64,000 nt of DNA from the NCBI RefSeq assembly GCF_001625195.1, contig NC_054391.1, positions 5,777,157 through 5,841,156 of the forward strand. Reading direction: 5' to 3'. Both the position numbers and the translations under genes were made by a program. The stretch's first letter is position 1. Each line of letters opens with the position of its first letter. The notes under the pieces are model-generated. The model had not been told where the DNA came from. It worked only from the letters and a program-made list of their open reading frames with translations, and ran no database searches. The stretch comes from Drechmeria coniospora. Lineage: Eukaryota > Ascomycota > Sordariomycetes > Hypocreales > Ophiocordycipitaceae. Positions 56,801 to 64,000 of the stretch are shown here, piece after piece.

Positions 56801-58506
56801 GCATTCGTCGGCGAGCAAAGGATGGAGGGGACCGGGACTGCTAGCCACGGCTGCTCTCGCCTCACCTCGACGCCTAGCGGCCAATACTGCTGAGGCAAAG
56901 GCAATGGAGGAGATGATACGAGCCAAGAGGTGGATGACGATGGCCTGTGGTGCAACCATGCAGATGTGGCCCCGCCTTGGGCCGAGTTCTCTCCCTCTCC
57001 GTCGAGGGAACCAACGATTGCGTCGGCCAACAGGTCTCGTCGGAGCGCGGCACGCACCGCAGATAGGCCACCTTGTTGCTCGTGAGACGCGGAAGCTTCG
57101 CCCAACAACGACGGCCACGAGTGTCGGGCCACGAGTGCCAGTGCAAAAATCGCAAAGCACTTGTGCCGCATCGTCGATGTTGGCAGGACGAGTCGTGAAC
57201 ATGTCATGTGTTCTCCTTCACTTGGCGCTGACCAACGCCGCACGCTCGTATTCTTAATCCCTCGTGGCAATGGTGCACGCGTGCGAGCGACAGGGAACCT
57301 AACCCCGGATCGACCAGTGGCCGCCTCTCCATCGCTCGAGTCGCCGCGGCGTGAACGAAAACAAGGGCTGCCATCATTTTACGTCGCCCTCCGCTTCGTC
57401 CACTGGCAGGCCTGCCCGCTACCCTCTAGGCGCCGTGCTGCTGCCACTGCTCCGTATCCTCTCTCGCCATTCATGGGTTCCCATGGGGACGCCGTCCAGT
57501 CACACCACCTTCCTGCGACCTCTTTATCCCTTGCTGGCCATCCGTCATCCATGCCGGACACTTGCGGGTACACGCACCCAGCCACGCCTTTCCCCCGGTC
57601 ATTGTGGTGCGCACCCAGGTCGTCGTCGTTCACCACCTCGACTCGAATATCTCCTCCATCACCTCGACATCGCCATCGCCTTCGCCTTCGCCTCTCCCTC
57701 CTCCCGATTTTCGCCCCCCCTCCTCCGCTCTTCCACGGCGGCCGACATATCCATTGATTGTCCAGCCATTCTGATCCTCCAGATATTTGCTCAACCGTCA
57801 CCTTTTTCGGCTGCCGACTCGACGACGGCCGGCCAGAGGCACCCATCCATCCGTCTGCGTCTGCATTCAGCGTTGTGTGACCTTTCATCGAACCACGAGC
57901 AACGCCGATCCAGACCCACCACCTAGCGTGACTCCTTCGGGGTCGTCAGAGTCGAGCTGTGCGTGCTGTGCTCCTCTTCTACACCTGCGGCTGTCTTCGT
58001 GTAGGAGCACGTCTGCCTGCTACCGCCTCCACGTCGAGCTGCTCCCTCGCCGCATTGCGCGCTGCAACCGAGACATACATACGTTGCCCTCTACCGCCAC
58101 CCGACACATCTCATCCCGCAACACCGTCGTGCCCCCAAACCTCGTCACCATCCTTGATCCCACGCCGATACGACGACGGTGCGAGCATTCGTCCGGCATC
58201 CGACTCGACACCGAGAGCATCTCGACCGCTCGCGACCCGTCGATGGGTTCCTTGTGATGGTCTGGGATTGATGAAGTGCGCCCCGCCGAACCTTGTCGTG
58301 CGATAACCACCTCTCTGGTAGTCCGCTTCGGCTACACGGACGACTGCGTCGTACCGTTCAGGTGCCGTTCCACCGGTGCTCCCACCCCTCGAGCACTCTG
58401 CAGCACCACCATATCCTGCGGGGTCCACAGGAGCCGTCGTCTCCATACAAGACACCAAGTTCATGCCAACCATCGCCCGGACCGTCGGCCTCGCAGCAAG
58501 TCCTTG

Positions 58507-61500
58507 ATGTCCGCTTCCTCCACAGCTCGCACAGCCATGAGCACCGAAAGGCCCTCGACGGCAAGAGGCGCCGAAGTGCAGGATGCCACGACGATGCCGT
58601 TGGTGAAGGATATCAAGCTCCTCAACCCGTGTGCCGCCACGGCCTCGATGTTCCTGTACGCCCAAGGATCCTCCGTTGTATGCTGCCACCACGACACCCT
58701 CACCATTGACAGGAGGTTCTCGAGACATGCCGAGGAGATTCAGCTGCTTGCCGTCGACAATCACAGCGAGATGGGGGCCGGCCGCCTCGTGGTGAGCTAC
58801 GATGCCGGCCAGACGGCCATCGTGTGGGATTTGATGACGGGTGACGAGATGGCCCGGTTCGCGTCGTATGATCATTTGACGGCGACGGCGTGGATGCGCA
58901 ACGGAAATGTGGCCTTTGGTACGTTGCGAATCCCCATCCGCCACCCTTTTCGGGCTCGTTGCTCATGCCTGACATGCTGGCAGGAAACTCGCAGGGAAGC
59001 ATCATCCTCTTCGAGCCCACCACGTCGGAGCACATCTCCTCTCGAACAATCGATCAGATTGCCGTCACCGCCATCGCTCCATCCTCGGACTGCAGAACGT
59101 TTGCGATTGGGTAATGTCGGGTGCCGTCGTCACGCGTCCCGGGCTGCGAGCTGACCGTCTCAGGTACCAAAACGGCTCGCTCCTGATCGCCACGCTGCAG
59201 CCACGCTTCACCATCCTGCATAATCTCACCACGTCCAGGGGCCCGTCCCCCGTCGTGACGCTAGGCTGGCACGCTTCGTCGCCGAGACAGATATCGGACA
59301 TGCTGGCTGTGCAGACGCTCGAGGGTGACCTCCGGGTCTGGAGCGTGGCCAAGTCTCACAGCGCCAACGACCCGGCCAAAGTGGTCAGAATACTGCGAAG
59401 GGGAGAGAGCGTCGCCACGGGACCCAACTGGATGGGCTGGTCGAAGAACGGCCGCATCATTCAATTCTCGGACTCGTATGTTGAAATCCTGCACCCTCGC
59501 GCGACGCGCCCCCTTTCGCTGACGCCCGCCACCCAGGGAGACGCTGTCATGGGATGTTCGGACGAAGCATGTCACCTCTGATTCCATACCCACACTGGAG
59601 TACGTCAAGGGCCTCGCTGTCTACGGCCCCGGGGCCAGCCTGTTCACCGTTGGCAAATCCGGCACCGTCCAGCAGTTTGATCTCAACTCGCCCTCCATCA
59701 TGGTCGCCAACGTCCAACACCCCGCCAATCTCCTTCCACCTTCGCCGCCCGTTTCCGTCGAGGAACCGGGGGGCAAGCCGGCGCAATCATGTGCCGTCGT
59801 GCAATCGTCCGAGTCTGACCACAGCTCCAGCTCCGTGCCCGTTGACATGGGCGTTTCCGAGAGCGACGAAGACCAGATGTCACCCTTTGCCCGATTTTCC
59901 CAAAGAAGGGCGCCCGACGCCGGAAGCGAGCGGGCACACCGGTCCACGAGCCCGATCTCGAGTCGAAGTGATCCGTCCTCCATTTCAAGATCCTCGAATG
60001 GCGCCCGCACGCCCGGCCGCCCGAGCGGGTCGTTGCGATCGCGAGGATTGTCCGATCATACGTACATCTCGGCGGGGTCACCGTTGATGTCGTCGGTCGT
60101 CGGGAGGAAGGATGCAGACGGCCACTTGATGGGATACTCTCTTTCCATCACCACGGCTCCGTCAATGGCCTCCTCCCGCTCCCGGCAGAGGCCTTCCAGA
60201 CTAAGGAACGAGGTACCTCGCAGCCCGGATGACGGCAAGGTGCACGACCTATTCAAGTTCACCCGAACACGTCTGAGCGACATCCCGTACAAGCATCCGA
60301 TGAGGCCGGACAACTCTCGCCTTACCAACGATGATCTCCGCCGCCAGATGCTCCGCACCATCTTTGGTTGGCACGAAGAAATTGAGGACCTGATCCAGGA
60401 CGAGCTGACCAGGCACCCGGCCGGCTCCCCCAGTCGCATCCTGCTCTCCAAGTGGCTGGGGGACATGGAACCTGACATCATGGCTGGCAGTTCCGAGAAC
60501 ATGACATCGTCCGACTGGATGCTCCTGGCCTTGAGCGGCATTGGGGGGCGGGAGTCTCGTCACAAGCTCGAGCACGCCTACGTTCGGCGACTTCTGGAGA
60601 GCGGCGATGTTCATGCCGCCGTGACCATCATGCTAGGCATGGGCGACCACAACGATGCCATCGAGGTGTACATCTCGCACAGATGCCACATGGAGGCCTT
60701 GATCCTAGCCTGCCTGGCCTTCCCCAGCGTCTGGCAGCGACAAGCCGCCATCATCCGACGATGGGGAGAGTGGGCGGTGCAGCATGGTCAGCAGCAGTTG
60801 GCCATCCGATGCTTCGCTTGCACCGATGAAGAGTCCAGCGAGCCATGGAGCTCGCCTTCGGCCGCGCAGCTCAACTTCCAAACCACGACCCAGAGCGGAC
60901 CGGAAGTCTTCGGCCCACCGCTGTCACCCCTGGGCGTCCAGAGAGGGCCGCAGCGAGCGATTGCGAAGTCGTCTGCTTTGAGGCTCATCACCTCATTTGG
61001 TGAGCAGAGCCAGCAGTCAAAGTTTTACTCCCAGCGCGATGGGGGCAAAACACCCATCGCCGCTGCCGTGACCCCCATCGCGGAGTCGGCCATTTCCCCG
61101 GGAGGTTCGTACAACGCCGCGACGGCATTCCTCCGACCCTCGAACGGCAGTCGGTTCAACACGCCCACCTCAGCTCGTGCGGGTGGACCGAACCTGAGCC
61201 GAAGCCCATTGCCCTCGATTGGGGAGCTTCCATCCGAAATCAACCGTGCGGGGATGCAGGTGGCGGGGAGTCGTGCGCCCGAGACGACGGAGGCTCGTCC
61301 CGGTCATGCTCGTAACCCTTCCGGGCGGGGACACATGACGGCAGGAGTAGAACTGCCGCGCTCGGCGACGGCCGATCCGACGATGACGATTCGCGATCAA
61401 TCTACACGTGCTGTGGTGGATCGAGCGGATGACCGAGCACCGTCTCCAAAGCATGGCAAGGTGGCCGAGTTGCAAGTGGACAGGCCCACCACACGCAACG

Positions 61501-63509
61501 GCTCGCGCGACCGAATCCCCCCAGGAGTCAACCTCCTGGTGCATACCGAACAGGCCACGGCCACAGATGTGACGTCTCCGGAGCAATCGATCGCCTCGTC
61601 CCGATTCCATTGGCCGACGAGACGACGAGGCCCCGGCTCCGTTGCCAGCTCCATCACGTCAAATTCCAGCGCCGGCCGTAACCTGCGATCACATCCAAGG
61701 CAACGCGATGACTACATTCACAGCCTCGAGACGGCCCACCATTACTCCAAGAGGGGCCGGAGCAGACATAACAGCAAGGAACGGGTCCGCGACGCGTCTC
61801 GTGGCCGTCATGCTGGCAGCCGAGAAGGGTGGACCAACTCCAGAGAGGCATCGGAGGAGCGTGGACGGACTTCGGCTCGGGCTTGGACCAAAGCAAAGCG
61901 ATCGCCGACATCGCCGATCCCCATGTCTCCAGAAGACCTCCTGAACTTGAGCGTTACGAGGCATGTAGGCGCTGTCGACTCGCCCTCTGCGAGAAATGCG
62001 AGTGTCAAAAACCCCAGGCCGGATGGCCGGACCTCAAGCCGCGGGAGCAACCGCAGGAGTCCCGACGGCCGTACCCATTCTGCAGCGAGGGAGAATCGGG
62101 GGAGGCTCGGCGGACGCGATAATTCTCGACAACGACCGTCGTCCCCGCCGCCGCTGCCGGAAAATCCGTCGCACTACCAAGGCTCCGAAGATGAAGAGGA
62201 CTATAAGCGGGCCGTACGGGCGCAAGAGAGCTTCCGGGAAAAGCACAGCCGCAGTGGCAGCCGAGCCGCAAACTCACCAATCGTCCCCAAGCGAGACGAT
62301 TTGGAGCGCCAGCAGGCAGATGCTACTGATGCTTTGGAGATGCTACCAGCTCTGACTTTCCACAGAAGGGCCGCATCGACGGAGCATGCAGGTGATTTGC
62401 GGCAAATGAAGGATGAGCGGCAGCGCAAAAAAGAGCAAGCGGCTCGCGAGCTCGAAGAGCGTCGCAAATCTCTTGCCAAGAGGCCCCAGGCACCGCAGAT
62501 CCCGCACCCGAACGACATACCTCCATCGATGAGGATAGGGATCGAAGCAGCAGAGCCAAAGGATAGGCACGAACATGTCCCTCCCAGGTGCGCGACGGAA
62601 CCACCGAGGAGCACGTATATGAGGAGCGGCCTGCAGATTGGCTTGCCCGCCACGCCCAAGGTCATGAGGCTGATTATCGAGGCCGAAAACAGGGGCAAGT
62701 TGGGGAGCAATGTGCCCTTAGTCCCGGAGCTGCCTCGCGGATTTCTGCAGGGGCAGTCTTCCAGCGCATCTGCTGACAAGGAGGAGGGCGCTGCACCGTT
62801 GACCCTGCTTCCGCCGACTGTCTATCAACCGCCGGCGAGACCGGCGATTCCTCGAAGCATGTCTGCTCCGATTTTCAACGAACCGGATCAGGCCCGCCAC
62901 GAACGAATGTCCGGCGAGCATGAAGTTGAGGGGGGCGAACGGCGTCGATCTCACGAGGAACCCGCGCTGCCGGCCTCTCCGCCTCCTCCCCCTCCACCAC
63001 CGCCACCAGTGTTGAAAGAACTCCAGCATCTGGCTCTTCCGCCGCCTCCACCTCCCGCTCCTCAACCGCACTCCCGGCGGCCGGCGATTGCTCCTAACAT
63101 GATTGAGATCATCATGGACGACGACGACAACACACCTGATGCGGCTTCTACAAATGACGGCGTTGTACCCGCACTTTCACCACCACCACCACCACCAACA
63201 TCATCATCAAGGGGACACATCCGAGGCCGCAGCGTCGGTGACGATGCCATTCCTGGACGGTGGCACAAGGCAACCGATCGTCTCAGGTCCGTCAGCCGTG
63301 GCCCCAAGGATGCGGGGCGAGGAGGCATACGATCCCCGGCCACGGACATTCCGGTTGATAATATCCTGAGGACGACAAGCCAGGTTAAATCTTCCGTTGC
63401 CGGGGTCCCGCCGCCAGCTATGCACGATGCGGACGTGACCAGGTCTCCAGTTGAAGCGACGAAGGGCAAGCGCATGTCTACTGGTCTGCATCGTAGCGAG
63501 ATGATTTGA
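58507..63509 (+). CDS. WD40 beta-propeller plus alpha-solenoid protein with long disordered tail
   Basis: Four exons, 58507-58918, 58984-59110, 59164-59475 and 59537-63509, encode 1607 residues. The three introns are 65, 53 and 61 nt, all in phase (G|GN, GG|G, TC|G). ATG 58507 is the first ATG in frame. Residues 1-400 have WD-type blades (RLVVSYDAGQTAIVWDLMTG, LAVQTLEGDLRVWSV, TLSWDVRTKHV, FTVGKSGTVQQFDL). Residues about 510-720 are helical (LRRQMLRTIFGWHEEIEDL, HAAVTIMLGMGDHNDAIEVY, QQQLAIRCFAC), a TPR-like solenoid. The rest is Ser/Arg-rich with a Lys/Glu helix near 1235-1265 and several poly-Pro runs beyond 1430. The layout recalls protocoatomer-type proteins and Gemin5. Function is unknown; the gene is probably conserved in filamentous fungi. 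Confidence 0.85.
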
Positions 63510-64000
63510 TTCGACGTGCATCCCAACCATGCACAACCGAGATCGTATGAAAGATATGAATTGTCTGTGATGCCCCGTCGTGCTCACGTGCGACGAGGTT
63601 GGAAAGAGTTGTCGAGAATTTGCAAGGACCCTTCGTTTCAAAGCGCTCCTTTGGTCCGTTGCTGCCACCCTTGCGGGGAGAGCGATTTGGGTCGATCCCT
63701 GGTATTTTGGCGTATGGATCTGCGCACCTGCATGATTGTTTAGGGATACGGATGCGTAGACGATGTTACGATCATCACGTACATGTCTACGGACGACAAT
63801 GGGGCGAGAGGGCATTTACAGTGCTGCCTCACGGCACCCTTTTCTTCTACTTTTTCTATTTTTTCTTCTTTGGGAGATATTTGCGAGATGGTTGCAGAAC
63901 GATTTCCTTTGCAGAATGGAATAATGGATGAAAAGCGGTAGGTAATTATGCTGCCATGTGTCACGCACGTGCTCGCTGTAAGTACAGGTGACGCTCGTCG
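63510..64000. other. 3' flank of the WD-repeat gene, no gene seen
   Basis: It contains a T-rich stretch (63838-63875) and a GTAAGTACAGGT word at the right edge. No supported gene. Confidence 0.5.

Larger units (their letters stand above)
52652..58506. other. 5.9-kb region without a supported gene
   Basis: Frames at 54371-54961, 56409-57257 and 56584-57270 overlap each other on opposite strands and show no family features. Repeats are a CAT array (53251-53306) and duplicated blocks (53404-53895). From about 57400 to 58500 the DNA is CT-rich and probably the promoter and long leader of the WD-repeat gene. Confidence 0.5.

Noticed and set aside
1..64000. tRNA, rRNA, CRISPR or biosynthetic cluster
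   Set aside because: I looked on both strands for GGTTCRANNCC-type tRNA B boxes and found none with a matching A box and stem; no array with regular spacers and no cluster of synthase, P450 or transporter genes was seen. This visual scan is not exhaustive.

Overview
The window is nuclear DNA of a filamentous ascomycete, most likely a sordariomycete of the order Hypocreales. The evidence is GC-rich genes with C/G-ending codons, short introns of about 52-110 nt with GT-AG borders and CTAAC/CTGAC-like branch sites, and protein variants typical of that group (LHS1, YAG7 and THR4 orthologs and several fungus-only proteins). Genus and species cannot be fixed from the sequence alone. There is no sign of prokaryotic, viral or organellar DNA, and no secondary-metabolite cluster, tRNA, rRNA or CRISPR array was seen.

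Sixteen protein genes could be supported, most rebuilt across introns. Left to right: a small coiled-coil protein (3.3-3.9 kb, +); the ER Hsp70/Hsp110-like chaperone LHS1 ending in HDEL (6.2-9.9 kb, -); a YAG7-family protein with an RGG tail (11.0-12.5 kb, -); a centromere CENP-W/Wip1 histone-fold protein in four tiny exons (14.0-14.4 kb, -); a Cys-rich-start hypothetical (15.9-18.4 kb, +); prefoldin subunit 4 (19.6-20.2 kb, -) divergent from an AT-hook protein (20.6-22.1 kb, +); threonine synthase (24.4-26.4 kb, +); a mitochondrial carrier with a GC-AG intron (27.5-28.8 kb, -); a TMA46/DFRP1 zinc-finger protein (30.8-31.9 kb, -) divergent from the 43-residue OST4 subunit (33.1 kb, +); a YRA1/ALY mRNA-export adaptor with an 848-nt intron (35.2-37.0 kb, +); the Hsp90 co-chaperone p23 (39.4-40.3 kb, -); ESCRT-III VPS24 (42.6-43.4 kb, +); a short disordered/coiled-coil hypothetical (52.2-52.7 kb, +); and a 1607-residue WD40 plus alpha-solenoid protein (58.5-63.5 kb, +).

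The genes are single-copy housekeeping functions (protein folding and glycosylation in the ER, cytosolic chaperones, mRNA export, translation, endosomal sorting, kinetochore, amino-acid synthesis). They are not a pathway cluster. They sit as islands in unusually long intergenic DNA.

The intergenic DNA is the most distinctive part. It is packed with short GTAC-based palindromes (TACGGAGTA / TACTCCGTA), many micro- and minisatellites, and at least four short TA-flanked elements with Tc1/mariner-like CAGT...CAAA ends. One of these elements sits inside a minisatellite. The 8.7-kb stretch from 43.4 to 52.2 kb and the 5.9-kb stretch from 52.7 to 58.5 kb hold no gene I can support.
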